Shown: piece after piece, positions 34,386-47,813 of the stretch
Layout: every line of letters starts with the position of its first letter
How positions within the stretch are numbered: the stretch's first letter is position 1
Assembly (NCBI GenBank): GCA_032871835.1
Contig: CM065299.1
Coordinates: forward strand, 31,546,074 to 31,610,073
Reading direction: 5' to 3'
Length of the DNA: 64,000 nt
Source of the DNA: Dipteronia dyeriana
Lineage: Eukaryota; Streptophyta; Magnoliopsida; Sapindales; Sapindaceae
Position numbers and translations under genes: made by a program
The notes under the pieces: model-generated
Databases searched by the model: none
What the model saw: only the letters and a program-made list of their open reading frames with translations
Told to the model about the DNA's origin: nothing

Positions 34386-36478
34386 TTAAGAAAAAAGTTC
34401 TTCAAGCCTTGAAACTTCACTAACACACATTTTGCTTGTTCTTTCTATAAGCATGTGCGTATCTGCGTCCAACTCAACGTCATCTTTCTTCATACGCTCT
34501 GCAATTATAGGGGCCATTTTACCAGCTTTTGCATAAGTTCTTAGTAATAAATTATATATCTCGGTAGTGACATGGCCAGCATTCCGAAGTACAACCAACA
34601 TCTGCTCTGCCCCCTCAATATTTCCTTGCTCTTCAAGTTTCCTGAATACTTCTTTAACCAACCTTGCGTCAGGATCCCATTTTTTCACACTACCAATAGC
34701 TTTCTTAAAACAATCTAGAACCTTGTCCATCTGCGTCTGTTTCAAATAACCCCACGTAAGAATTTCCCAGGTAGTGTAACATGGCTTGATGTCTTTTTGC
34801 ACCATCCGATTATAAAAATTTTCAGCCACTTCCATTTGGTCTCTGTTGATATAAGCTGCAAGAAGTATATTTGGAACCCTAGCATCACGTGTCCCCGTAA
34901 CAGTCTCCCATTCATTGTAGAGATTCTCAGCTACTTGAAACTGTCCAAGTTTCACAAGCGAAGAAATCATGCACGTATACTCAGTGTCGTTTAATTTTGG
35001 GAAGCATGATTTCATCTTTTTCCAAGTTCGATGAACCTCATCCTTATTCCCCATGTTGGTGTGCAAACTAAGGAGAGATGAATAAGCAACTCGATTTTTC
35101 CGAGAAGTCCTTTTCTCCATCTCCTTCAAAGTAGATGCTGCTTTTTCAGGGAGCTTCATTTTTATGTACAAATTGGTTAATGTACTATATGTCACCCAGT
35201 CAGGATCTATTTTTGCCTTTTTCAGCTGAAGAAAGACCTTTTCTGCAGTTTCAACGTCATTTAGCGAGGCGCATACAGTTAACCATAAATTGTAAGTAAC
35301 AACATCAGGGGAAGTGTTTTTCTTCAATTCCTCAATCATTCCTGGAACCTTCTCTAGTTGCCCGCTGGATATATACAAGTTTAACATGTGGTTATAAGGA
35401 AGAACATTATTCAAGAACCCACATTCTGACATTTTCTCCATCAGACCCTCGGCCTTGGCAGGCAACTTGTTCTGGACATAGGTGTGGAGAAGAGATGAAC
35501 AGGTGGCTTGTCCTCTCATTTTTTCGGAAAGATCCTCAAAAAACTTTTCTGCACTTGTTAAACCCCGAACTTTTGCTATCAAGTCTAAGTGGACAGCATA
35601 GTCACCTGGTAACAGCTTGATGTCCCGCTGTATTGTCATCCACTCACATATCTGCATAAATAATCATATTCATATTATTGAAACAACATAATGTCCTTCA
35701 TCAAGGATACAATTTCTCACAAATTCAAAGTTGATATGCTAATTGTTCATAACCACTTTCATCAGTCAGGACGATTGGTATTGTAAAAGTTGAAACAGAA
35801 CTTCATACTAGGACTCCATTACTAAGAAAACAGAGCAAAGTCTTCAATTTTACATACATTAATCCAGTAAATCACTGATTTAAGAGAAATTTTGAATGCA
35901 TTACTAAAGTGATCATGAAAAGACTAGTTATTTATGGTTTTGACAAGTTCTATTGAAAATATGAAGTGATTTTAAAGCAGCATTTCAATTACAAGTTTCC
36001 AACATTGATGGGTCAACATCGTGGCCATACATAAATTGCAAATAAGCACACAGGAAACACTCCTGCTCCTCATGACCAGTAATAAGACTACATATATTCA
36101 GCAATTATTTCGAAATTAGTACAGAAAATGGAACCAGTTTAATTAATATAGCCAATCTTTGATTTGCAAAACAGTAGTAGAAATCATACACACCTCGAGA
36201 GCGTGTTTGTAGCGCTTGAGCTTTCGAAGCTCCCTGACAATGCGATTGAGCTCGTACTTGCGTACCACGTGGCCTTCTTCTTTCCATTTCCGTATGGTAA
36301 TCACTGCGCTCCGTTTTGGGTAAACCATGCTTAGAAGTCGTCGGCCTAGCGTGTCTCGACCGCCGCCTCTACTTTTCTCGGTGGCGCCGCCGCCGCCGCT
36401 TGTTGGTACCGCTGCCGCCGCTTTAGTCGATAGAAGGCGGGTGGCGGCAAGTGATGCGCGGATTGAGCGGAGCAACAT
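34386..36478 (-). CDS. Mitochondrial pentatricopeptide repeat protein, P-type (At4g02820-like)
   Basis: Two exons, 36478-36194 (95 codons) and 35651-34386 (421 codons plus stop), joined across a GTGTGT...TATGCAG intron in phase 0, giving 516 aa. The N-terminus (MLLRSIRASLAATRLLSTKA) is basic, Ala/Ser/Arg-rich and free of acidic residues, as in mitochondrial presequences. It is followed by a Gly-rich linker and the conserved RKWKEEGHVVRKYELNRIV and KRYKHALE region. Exon 2 carries about nine tandem 35-residue helical repeats (for example PDVVTYNLWLTVC and PDWVTYSTLTNLY). There is no E, DYW or SMR extension, so RNA binding without an editing domain is expected. From memory it matches Arabidopsis At4g02820 along its whole length. 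It probably acts on an organellar transcript; the target is unknown. Confidence 0.93.
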
Positions 36479-36837
36479 CTTTGCTTAAGCTGTATCACAG
36501 TTTTGGAGAAATTATTATTTGCCCTTTTTCATCAAATATTGAAATGGGCTCGAATCAAAGCCCAACTTCGTTGCGAATCCAAAGCCATATTAAGACACCT
36601 GTCAATCACTGACAGCGAGTACCGGTTTTCTGTACACGCAAACAATGCAGGGCAATTTAACTCCAAGCTTTCGGACTTCTTCGGCACGCATTTACGTACT
36701 TGTCTCTCACGAAAATTCCCTTCACTGTACTCTGTTGAATAACTCTGATCTCATCGAAACTAAAAAAACCACTCTCACTCTCACTCTCACTCTCTTCAAA
36801 TATTCAAAGAAAGCAGGAAAAGCAAAGCTTGAATCAA
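36479..36837. promoter_or_regulatory. Shared bidirectional promoter, PPR / MIRO
   Basis: Only 359 bp separate the two start codons, which point away from each other, so both promoters and both 5' UTRs must fit here. A pyrimidine repeat (CACTCT)n at about 36770-36796 lies just upstream of the MIRO ATG and is probably in its leader. I see no clear TATA box facing either gene, typical of housekeeping bidirectional promoters. Confidence 0.7.
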
Positions 36838-39800
36838 ATGGCAGGTGGTTCAGGCTCCAGCGGCCGGACCGGCGTGAGAGTGGTGGTGGTTGGTGACAAG
36901 GGCACCGGAAAATCCAGCCTCATAGCAGCTGCGGCCTCCGAGTCGGTCCCGGAGAAGGTTCCACCGGTGCACCCGCCCACGCGCCTCCCTTCCGATTTCT
37001 ATCCGGATCGCGTCCCCGTCACAATCATCGACAGCTCTTCCAGGTACACATACGATGATACGCAGTAAGCTAGTGTACTAATACGTATGCATATGCTTAT
37101 TCTATTTTCATGTGTTATCTGTATTACATATATGCTCGTCGATGCTTTGAAATTTGATTAGAGACCGTTTCTAATAAAATTAGCTTAATAATTCGTATGA
37201 AATTTATATTGCCTTGCTATGTATATTTTTACTTTGGCGTAGTGGTTTTGGTTTTATTTTCTTAATCTTTCAGTAAAAGAACATTATAAATTACTCTGAT
37301 AGATCTGTATTACAACTTTGTCAATTGTAGCTTGGAGAGTAGAGGTAAGCTTAATGAAGAATTGAAGCGAGCTGATGCAGTGGTGTTGACATACGCGTGT
37401 AATCAACCAATGACTCTTTCTCGTTTGAGTTCTTATTGGCTTCCTGAGCTTCGTCGTTTAGAGGTTCAATATTGTACCCAGTTTTCTGACATGGATACAT
37501 TTTATTTTTTCATCTGATTAGGCATTTACTCATTGTTAAAATGACACTTGATTCTTTTTTTCTTTTTATATTATTATAACTGGTTAGGTTAAGGTGCCTA
37601 TTATTGTGGCTGGCTGTAAGCTAGATTTGCGGGGTGAACATCACACGACTAGCCTTGAGGAAATTATGGGACCAATCATGCAACAGTTTAGGGAAATCGA
37701 GACTTGTGTTGAATGTTCTGCTTCTACCATGATTCAGGTATATAAGTTGTCTTATCTTCTTCTTTCTTGTTTTTTTTTTTTTGTTACATCACACGTTTAT
37801 GTATTTAGATTGTGTATCTGGTTCTTATTTAGTTGAGATGTTTTATCAATACTAGTTCACTTATTACTGTAGGCTTGAATCAACACCTTACCATTTGTAA
37901 CTATAGTAATGATGATATGAGATCTAACAGAAAGAATACTAAAAAGATTTTATGCCACAAATAAGGTAAAAGATAACAAATTCTTCTTTGCAACAAATAA
38001 AAAAATGCACTAACTAGACCATTGCATACTAACAAAATCAGGAAGGATAAAGAGACTGAAGCAAAGTGCTGTATCCATACATGAGGGAAAAAAAAACTAT
38101 CTCTAGCTAGAATTCTTTTTGTATAACTTTTTATAGGAAATGATACAAAGTTTATTGATGAGAAAGGAAGTACATAAGTTGAGAAGTCACTTTGTGGATA
38201 AGTTTCTTAGCAGGCTTGCTTAATCCGATCATCTTGCTTTGGGAGGTATACTTTTGAATGATTTATACTGGATGACGAATGGTTTCACATCATGATTTTG
38301 TTTACATATTTTTTTTTCAAATCTATAATCGTTTCATTTTTGTTTTCGAGTTCCTAATCATAGGTTTAAGATGAATTGATTTCCTTTTTGTAGGTACCTG
38401 ATGTTTTCTATTATGCTCAAAAAGCAGTACTTCATCCGACAACTCCATTGTTTGATCATGATGAACAAACTTTAAAACCTCGATGTGTGAGGGCATTGAA
38501 AAGGATATTTACTCTTTGTGACCATGATATGGATGGTGCCCTCAGTGATGCAGAGTTGAATGAATTTCAGGTAAATTTTCGTTCTCTTTGTGACCCTTTC
38601 TTACCATGGCGGATTTTCATTCTTCTCTGGGAACTGACATGTTTTATTGATGAAAAACAGGTTAAATGTTTTAATGCTCCTCTGCAGCCTGCTGAAATAG
38701 TGGGTGTTCAAAGGGTTGTACAAGAAAAACAACCAGATGGAGTCAGTGACCTGGGTCTTACCCTTAGTGGGTTCCTTTTTCTCCATGCTCTTTTCATCGA
38801 AAAGGGACGTCTTGAGACTACTTGGGCTGTCCTGAGAAAATTTGGTTATGGAGATGATTTAGAACTAAAGGATGATTTTCTTCCAGTTCCAACTAAGCAT
38901 ACTCCTGATCAGGTATCTCTCTTTGTAGGAAAATTATTGCATTCTCACTTTTTCTGTTTTGTGACAAAGTTGTACTGTGATCTATCCTATCTTGATCATC
39001 ATTATAGAAGAGGTTACGAACTTGATGTGCAATTATGTGACCCTTAATTTTATTTGTTCTGAAATTTTATGATTATCTGTCCTCATGCATAGCATTTAGA
39101 CGGTGCATGCACTGAACCTTTCAATTTTACGGGAATACTCTTTATTTTAGAATTATTTTTTTTTCTGTGGATTAGGTTTGTTAGTAATTAATAATTGAAT
39201 GTGTGGTTTTTGTTGTTTGGTTTCTTTGCTGTTGCTTGTATTGGTTATAAAGGGGTCCGTTTCAGATAGTTGTTGTGATTACTTATTTCAAGTTGAGAGT
39301 TAAATGTAGTGATCTAGTTGGTGGTTGCAATTTCCTTGCTTTGACTCCTCACATTTTATAATGAAGCTTTTAAAAGCTTTTTACTTTCCAAAATTCAATT
39401 ACATCTTTATAAAAAATCTTATGAGACAAAAGGAACTAAGAAAGTTAAGGGTCTTCATGTTTGGCAAATTTATCTTTGACTTTTGAAGTGGACAAAATTG
39501 GGATTTCCAAATATGGAATGGTGGATGAAACATATATGGGAAAAAATGGATAATGTTTTTAGAAGCATGAGGCTTTGTCTTGTGTTGCATCTCCAAATAC
39601 TTAAGATTTACATTCTGGCAGAATATTAGTGGTAGAATTTATGAAAATCCATCCTGTCAAACTTACAAAATCCAACCCTTCGTTCAATATTTATGCCTAA
39701 TTTTCAATTATAACCATTCTTGAAACTACTTCAGATATTTACTCTTAGATGCCATCTCGCAGAGTGTGGAGCTGACAAGTGAAGCAGTGGGATTTCTTCG

Positions 39801-42800
39801 TGGTGTCTTTGGATTGTATGACATTGATAATGTAAGTTTTATTCTCTGCTATAGTTTTTGTGATATGGTCTTATACCACTGGCATGCCTTATATTTAGGC
39901 TGTATTCTTATGAAATGGTCTTATACCTTGCACTGAATCTCTGAATGCTTTACCCGGGTGTTTATCAGGATGGAGCTGTCAGACCGGCTGAACTTGAAGA
40001 TTTATTTTTGACTGCACCAGAAAGGTGAATCTGGTTTTAGGACATTGCTCCTCCATTCTCTGCTTTGTTTAAATTGTGTTGTATGCATATTTCTGTTACC
40101 TTGTTTAGTACTACGAAATAAATGATATTCCTCTACTACTTCTCTCACTTTACTGTTTATAATCATTGTAGGCATGAAAAGTTTTACCTATGCCTTTATC
40201 ACTATAGATAGGTAAAAAATATTTAATTAACTAATAGTTAGAATTATGGACAGTAATCGCTAAAAATAGGCTTTGGTGCATGAAGTTATTTGGACTTGGC
40301 TAATGGATAATGAACCCAGCAAAACAAAGTATAATTAGCCTCATTGGTGCTCACATATCAACACTTGTTTTTTTCTTTCTTTCTTTCTTTTTTGTTTTTT
40401 CTCTCTTATCTTGTTATTTTTTTAGGGTAAGAAACAAATTAACTTTCATTACTTATGAATGTGTTACAAAGGAGTCGTTAGAAAGAAGGTGAACAAGCTA
40501 CCCACCATTCCTTACCAAAAAAAAAAAAAAAACAAATTATAGACAAAATAAAAACACTCCCCAATTTATAAAACAACTGCTCCCCTATTCTGAAAATGAA
40601 GGGGAAATGCAAAATTTCAAAATTCAGGGGAAATAGAAGCATAAAGAAATGCCCATAATCTTACTTTATCTTATAAAACAGAGTATGCCTTCGATGCGCT
40701 TTGGAACTTCTTGTATTTCTCTTTAGCTAAACTAGCCAAACAATAGCAATTACCACATGGTCCCATAACATGTCAACACGATAGTAATTCTAGGGTTTTC
40801 ATAATCCCTTATTTTACCAATTATTAAGGTTTTCTTTTCTAATAAAGGATCCTAATTTATGGCAAGTGAGAAGCCCTAAATGGCTGCCCATAGACGTTTG
40901 CACTTTAAAGCTGATAAACTCTCTTTATGGCTCAAGTTCAACAATTCTCTTCACAAGCAAGATATGCTTCACCTTTTATTCTGCCATGTACTTTCTTTCA
41001 TTCAAGAGAACCATTGGTCAATCTTCTTTTTCTTTTCTTTTTCTTTTTTTTTTAATAATAACTAAAATTTGTTGCACAAGTTCTAATGTTTAATGTCTAA
41101 CTATGGAATTTATGAAAAATGATTAATTACAATCTCCACTTGTGGTTAAAAGTTAAAACCCCTATGATCTTCTCCCACATTCTGGTAATTTCAGGGAATG
41201 TGATGATTGTGAGAATTGAGAAATAGTAATCTTCATCACTGTTTCAGGAAACCTTTGCGGCCCTATGTTTTGCTTGGCTGTTAAATAAATTTTCATGTGC
41301 CAACTAAGCTTACGTAAGACAGAACTTAGTTTATATGAGTATATGACTGGTGTGCCACCTAACTTAGATGGTCAGTCTGATGGTGGTAAATCCCAAGCTA
41401 ATGGGTTCTCTTCTAGAAGATGAGGATGGGTATCCACCATAGCGCTGAAACAGTTTTTAAAATCAACACATTTTTCCTTTTGAATGTGCATCTTGTGGTT
41501 GTCTTGTTTCGTTGCTGACATCTTACTAGTTCTATAAGTACTTTAACAACATTCGTTACCTGCATGTCAATTTGAATTGATGGCTTGATGCTAGTTTTCA
41601 CCAATTTTGTTTTAATTTTTTTTGTGTGCAAAGGATATTGCAGGTGACCCTATCGTGGTATCTATTTAATGCCTTGAATATAATTTCTTAATATGTTGTG
41701 CATATCTTAATCCAGTCCATGGGGAGAAGCTCCTTACAAGGATTCTGCAGAGACTACAGCAATGGGAAACTTTACCCTTAATGGGTTTCTATCTGAGGTT
41801 TGTATGCTTGTTTTTTTCTTCTTTTCCATGCTGCAACCTTTTTTCGTGGGCTTATTTTTTGCTTTGCTCTTTTGCTTCTTTTTGTTTCTATTCTAAGGTG
41901 TTTTGTCTGTACTGTTCTTTCTCTGTGTGGGTTAGATTAGGGGTCAGAGTGCTTAGATATGGCTAGCACTGTACAGAACTTCATTTTTCAAGAAGAGTAC
42001 TGTTTAAACTTTAATGATGCATACAAATTACTGTTTGGAATCAACACAATTCTATATGCTATTTTCGTATGCATCTGTAATGGTGAAACAAGAAATGTTC
42101 AGTAGTTGGAAGTCAGTTTTAACAAAACTATACTGTAGTAAGCATTATCCTTGAAGATGCTGTTTTAAGGGAAATTGCCTTTGAGATATATTTTTGATTT
42201 GGAAATCATCTATTCTTGCCTTGATGTCATAGTGATTTATCTTGGTACATTCCCATTTTGTTTCACTGAAATACACTAAACCATCATATCATTGTTCAGA
42301 CCACATGATCTGAGTAAAAGGTTTAGAAATAGCTTTATATCTTCTTTAACAAGCAAAAGTACATTTTTTTTTTCATTGAAAGGCTAGAAATCAATATATT
42401 ATTTCAATAATTGTTATTTTTAATCAAAATTGTGTATGTATATGAGTTTCTATATTCAGCTTTGTTCTTCATTTAAGCATTTAACATTCTGTGAGTTTGT
42501 AAGTTGCTTAATTTCTTGTATTTGGTTCCTTTCATGTGCAGTCCGCTATTCCGCTCTAGCATGGCTTTTGACAGTATTTAATGTTTTGTTGCTTTCTTTA
42601 TGTATTGTTATTCTCATTTCTGTTCTTTGAGTTTACAAAACAGAAGGGATTGTCCAACTTATATTACGGACTTTGCAACTTTTTTTGTTAACATTTTGAA
42701 TCATCAGTTTTAAGTTTTAACCTAGTTCAACTATTTGTTAATTATACTACTGTTAAACATGTGGTTGCAGTGGGCCCTAATGACACTAGTTGATCCGCGA

Positions 42801-44726
42801 CGGAGTTTGGCTAATTTGATTTACATTGGGTATGGTGGCGATCCTGCTTCAACGCTCCGTGTTACTAGGAGAAGATTGACAGATCGTAAGAAGCAACGAA
42901 CAGAAAGAAATGTTTTTCGCTGTTATGTTTTTGGCCCTAAAAAGGCCGGAAAGTCTGCCCTGTTGAATTCATTTTTGGGAAGGTGTGAGCCCGATTACGG
43001 ATATTAATGTAGAAGCCTGTTATTTGTCTTGCTACTTCCATCTAGCAGCTTTTTTTAGTTGTTGACTTCAGAGTCCATTCATTGTAAATATCATTTTATT
43101 AAATTCTTTCCACTAAACAATTATATTTTTTACAGGCCATTTTCAGAAATTTATACTCCAACTACTAGAGAGCGATATGCAACGAATGTTGTTGATCAGC
43201 TTGGGGTGAGTTCTGAGTAGAAACACAATGTGTCTTATCCCCTCCCTCCTGCTGGGACGTCCCGTTGAAAAGTGAACAGAATATTTTTGTTCCTGGAAGT
43301 ATACATGTTCATCATTAATGCAAATATGAGGTGTATTGGATTGTTAACTTTGTTTTATACTTTGCTTTACAGGGGACTAAGAAGACTCTTATTTTGCAAG
43401 AGATACCAGAAGAGGGGATACAAAAATTGCTGTCTAATAATGAATCTTTGGCAGCCTGTGATGTGGCTGTGTTTGTCTATGACAGGTGAGTTTAACACTC
43501 TATTGTATTTATTAGAATTAGTAACTAGACGATTCTTGTGCTGAGCGGCGAAGCCATGCCCCTCCAGGCCATTTTTTTTTATTATAAAAAATATAGTTAA
43601 ATTTTATTTAATTTTTACCCCAAAGGTTTTATATTTAGTTATTATTATTATTATTATAGAAAACTAGAATGAATTCATTAAAGAAAGGAGAAACAAAGGT
43701 GTACAAGAAGTCCACAACTCAAAAACCTTTTGTGGACTTTAAAAACAAAACGAAACAAAGCAAGTATAGTTATTTATACTCATCTTTTAAATTTTTTGTC
43801 TACTCGTGGTAGAAAGATGATAGCTTTTGTTATACCATGTTCTACGTGTTGTGATGGTTTATGTATGAACTCTCACAGTATTAGTGGGCTTGTTGCCTCT
43901 CCTCCCCCTCCTGTTGTGCTTTTACAGTAATAATTAGTGTTTTGGCATTTGGTGGTTCGTCAAAATCTTGAATGCTCAATACCTCAAAGTAATTTTTTTT
44001 TTTCACTTTATTTATTAAGTTGGCGAATTTTTATTGTATCTTGATATATTAGTTTTATTAAATATTTAGATATCATGATATGTGTTATTGTAATTTCCAG
44101 TTCAGATGATTATTCATGGAAAAAAACAAAGGAACTGCTAATAGGATTTGCCAGGCAAGGGGAAGACAGTGGTTATGGGGTGCCTTGCCTACTCATTGCA
44201 GCCAAGGATGATTTGGATTCAAAGTCATTAACAGTACAAGATGCAGCAAGGGTACACAATATTCTACTGCTTACCCTGGCCTTTTCATACATACTATGCA
44301 TCATTGACGGACTATTCTCATGGAGAACATATATTGACTATTTAAGTTTTTGTTCTTAGGTCACTCTGGAGTTGGGAATAGAAGCAGCTATTCCTATAAG
44401 CATGAAAATAAGAGATCCTAATGATATATTTGGCAGAATCGTAAGGGCAGCTGAACATCCTCATTTGTTCATTCCTGAAACTGAGACTGGGAAGAACAGG
44501 AAGCACTACCGCCATCTTGTTAATAGCTCACTTATGTTTGTTTCTGGTATGTTTTGGACCTCCATCTCTTTGTCAAATACCAAATATGCATCCAGTTCTA
44601 CAGCATTTATTTTCATTTGTTGCATGTTTATGACTGGGCCTCTGCTTCAAATTTATAGTTGGGGCTGCTGTTACTATTGTTGGGCTGGCTGCTTATCGTG
44701 CCTATGCTGCAAGAAAGAATACTTGA
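36838..44726 (+). CDS. MIRO2: Mitochondrial Rho GTPase, MIRO2 type
   Basis: Fourteen exons: 36838-37043, 37331-37463, 37588-37737, 38394-38570, 38661-38912, 39763-39831, 39969-40024, 41716-41797, 42771-42982, 43136-43205, 43373-43485, 44101-44251, 44360-44546, 44659-44726. All have GT-AG borders and consistent phases, giving 641 aa. Domain order: first GTPase with P-loop GDKGTGKS (19-26) and GCKLD (122-126); EF-hand DHDMDGALSDAE (206-217); EF-hand DIDNDGAVRPAE (326-337); second GTPase with GPKKAGKS (430-437) and AAKDD (541-545); C-terminal membrane anchor (about 620-636) before a short RAYAARKNT tail. This is an outer-mitochondrial-membrane, calcium-binding GTPase for mitochondrial morphology and movement. 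Length and the Gly/Ser-rich start fit Arabidopsis MIRO2 better than MIRO1. An ATG at 36838 is preferred. Confidence 0.95.
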
Positions 44727-46300
44727 GGGTAGTTGTGGAACTTGGCTGGTTATCAACTGTTGTTTTGCTGTTGCTGGAACTTCAATAAATGGTTGGATCT
44801 CTCTAGGTCCACGCTATTTTGCACGCACCAACCTTTTTGGCATTCTCAAGATAAAACCTGTATATAAATAAATATATATATATTTCCCTCGTGAGGCTGG
44901 AGCTGGAGATAAATCCTTATAGCTTCACGTCACTGACAAGGTACAACTACATTTTCCTAGCTTTGATGCTCAGATTCTCATTGTTTCAATTTAAAGGTTT
45001 TGTAAGGTATGAAGTACCTATTTAATGAGTCAATCTGTTGGCTATTTATGCAAACTGTCTTAAGTTGAAATTTTCAGGATAATATTTGGACCGCTGCTAT
45101 TGCCTATATTGAACATGCAAGTGTAATGAGTATTATTTACTCCAAGGAGTACCAGTTATGCAAATTATTTGTTATGGAGAGCATAAACACGAATTAGGCC
45201 TGAGTTATGCTCATGTCATGCGAGTCATTTTCACTTAGCGGGAAGGGACTGACAATCAATTCAAAATTTTGGATGTTTTTTGGTGCATTTGTATATATGA
45301 GCTTCATTTTGGTTTTGGTATTGGTAGTGTTGCCTTCTTTTAAATAGCATCTCATCAAGGGATGTCCAAGTAGATAATTTTTATAAGAGTGATTACGAAT
45401 TACTTACTAAATAAACAGTCTCGTAACAATGTTAATATGTTATCAGAGATTGATAACATTGATAATGTAATTTGTATGACAAGTGAAGAAATTGTAGTTC
45501 TCATATCATAAGATGTTTCAAGTAGGTCTTGTACCTATCTGTCTCATTTATCACGTCTTTCCAAAATTATTATTTACTTTTTAAAAACATAAATAAAAAT
45601 GTATTTGATCTTAAAAAAGAATAGATATAATAAGCTTTTATTCAAAAAGAAGAAAAAAGAATCTTCACTGGATTTCCATTTGAAACAACATAGAGTAGTT
45701 GATTACTAACCCTAATGTGTTGGGTGTACAGTGTAGTTGTTGATCGGCAATGGCATGCACTTGACTAGGTAAAGTCGATATGTAAAATGCAAAGATACAG
45801 AGTATCTGACAAATTTATTTTGTCTGAGAAAAAATTCATCCTGGAATAATGAAAAGAGTGTGGAGATATATAATGAGTGGAAGATCTCTTTTGGAGATGG
45901 TGGTAAAATGGGTAAATTCTGAATCGTGTGTTTACTAGTCTTTTGTCATAGAAAGAACAAGGCGGTTGATGTGAAAGGGTTAGGATTCTGGGTCCTGGGA
46001 GATCAACTTTGTGAAGAGAAAAAGAGTTGAAAAAGATCACATTCTATTTGTATCCACCAAAATGAAGTCAGGCTACTTATTTTTATTCTCGCATGGTTGA
46101 TGCTTTTGGACAGTTTGATCCGCTGCATCATCAAGGCTAGACCTATAATCTTTGTCCCAGAGTGAGCAAGAGGGTGTGTCATACACCATGGATTCCAATG
46201 CCCACTGTCTATACACTTTCTTTTAGATACATCAATCTTCTATACAGATATTCGAATCTAAGATATTACCGATTCGAATAAATATTTTTTTACTACTTAT
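44727..46300. other. 3' flank of MIRO and intergenic DNA
   Basis: AATAAA at 44784-44789, 58 bp after the MIRO stop, is a likely polyadenylation signal. No further gene is seen; the minus-strand frame 45765-46040 shows no domain. Confidence 0.5.
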
Positions 46301-46304
46301 CTAT

Positions 46305-47118
46305 AGAGTAACGATATCTGTACCTTTTAAAAACTGTATGCATACCCCAAATTAATATGTTTTTGTAAATCCAATAATATTTTTCATTAAAATTACCAAG
46401 AAGACTAAATAGTTTATAAGTACACCCACTAATAATTATTAGTTAGTTTTATATTTTAATCTTTTGTGGAAAAGAAGTTTCCTATTAATAATTAGATATT
46501 AACACATATTATTAAAAACTATTTCCATCTTAAATCCTAGATTTTTGTTAAATACCAATTTAAATATATTTTCAAATTCTTTTAAGGAAATACAAATTGA
46601 TCATTAAGTATAGAGAATAAATCAAAATCATCCAAAATTGATTGTGAAAGTTTTAAATTAATTATTATTAGTTTCAAAATCAAAATCTCTTTAGTTTTTT
46701 TAATCAATATTAGTTGTTCTTCAATTTCATCAAAGACTTTTCTACTTACAAATCAATTGGGAGATGATACAAACCTTGTATCCCTACCACTTTCACAAAC
46801 AGATAATGAATCGTCAACCGGAAAACCTTAAATCGTAGTGATTTTTTTGACGAGAGTTGTTTGACATGAAGCGAGAGAAAAAAAGAATGAAAAATAAAGT
46901 GAAGAGAGAGAATAATTAAAAATAATAATAAAATTTATTAAATAACAGGATAATAGGTATAAGTGGTGTGTACTTATAAAAATTAATAAATTGTAATTTT
47001 TAAAATGATATTGTTAGTATTAGGTGAGGATTATTTACAAATTATAAATTTAAAAAAAATTAGTTGTGATTAGGAAAATTGTGTACCTACAGTTTTTAAG
47101 ATTAGTCATTATCACCGC
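46305..47118. mobile_element. Non-autonomous Mutator-like element, degenerate
   Basis: The left end reads TTAAAAACTGTATGCATACCCC, and the reverse complement of the right end reads TTAAAAACTGTAGGTACACAAT. Similarity continues inward with ATTAAAATTACC / TTAAAAATTAC and TTTATAAGTACACCCACT / TTTATAAGTACACACCACT, giving long imperfect inverted arms of about 150-200 bp. About 0.8 kb, no coding sequence. The target duplication was not found, so the borders are approximate. Confidence 0.45.
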
Positions 47119-47813
47119 TCGAACTATGTCAAGAGGTAATACTTCAACACTCTACTCTGCATTTCTCAAACCAATGAATGATTCATTTTTCTTCCTAGGA
47201 ACGTTTTGGTCCAAACCACCATCTTAATTTATGTTTTTCATGGATGATAGAATTCTCCCAAACCTTCAACTATCTTAAATCATAGCAACTACGTACAAGT
47301 TAGCAAGCAGTAGTAACTAATTAATTGATTGGTCCTGTCTAAAACGTAATTTGTTTAGCTGGTAGGAAACATAGACGGTTGAGATTCCTCCTAGTAATGA
47401 TAAATTGTATCTAATGTGATCAACCAAGCTATCTGACTGGGCCACATCTAATGATCAAAGTGTAGACAATACTTTTATAAGGATTGAATAAACATATATA
47501 CCATATTATTTATAAAGTTAAATTGAATCGAGTAAAAAATACAATCAATAATTGAAAAAAGACAACAACTCTCATCATTCCCCACAGCATAGCCCAGATA
47601 TCCAGAATCTCATGTTAATAAGAATTGTGGGTCCTCTTTTGATACCCAATTGGATCCTCTGAATCCTATATATCATACATCCTTCACTTGTCCAACATTT
47701 GAAATGGCCTCATTTCGTAACCCTACCTAGCAGCAGCCAGCTTATTACCTTATTTTTCCTCGATCCATAGTCACCCAAATATATACGAAGAGACGAGACA
47801 AGTACGTATGTCT
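47119..47813. other. Intergenic, no gene seen
   Basis: A/T-rich, no ORF of note, no repeat structure recognised. Confidence 0.4.
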
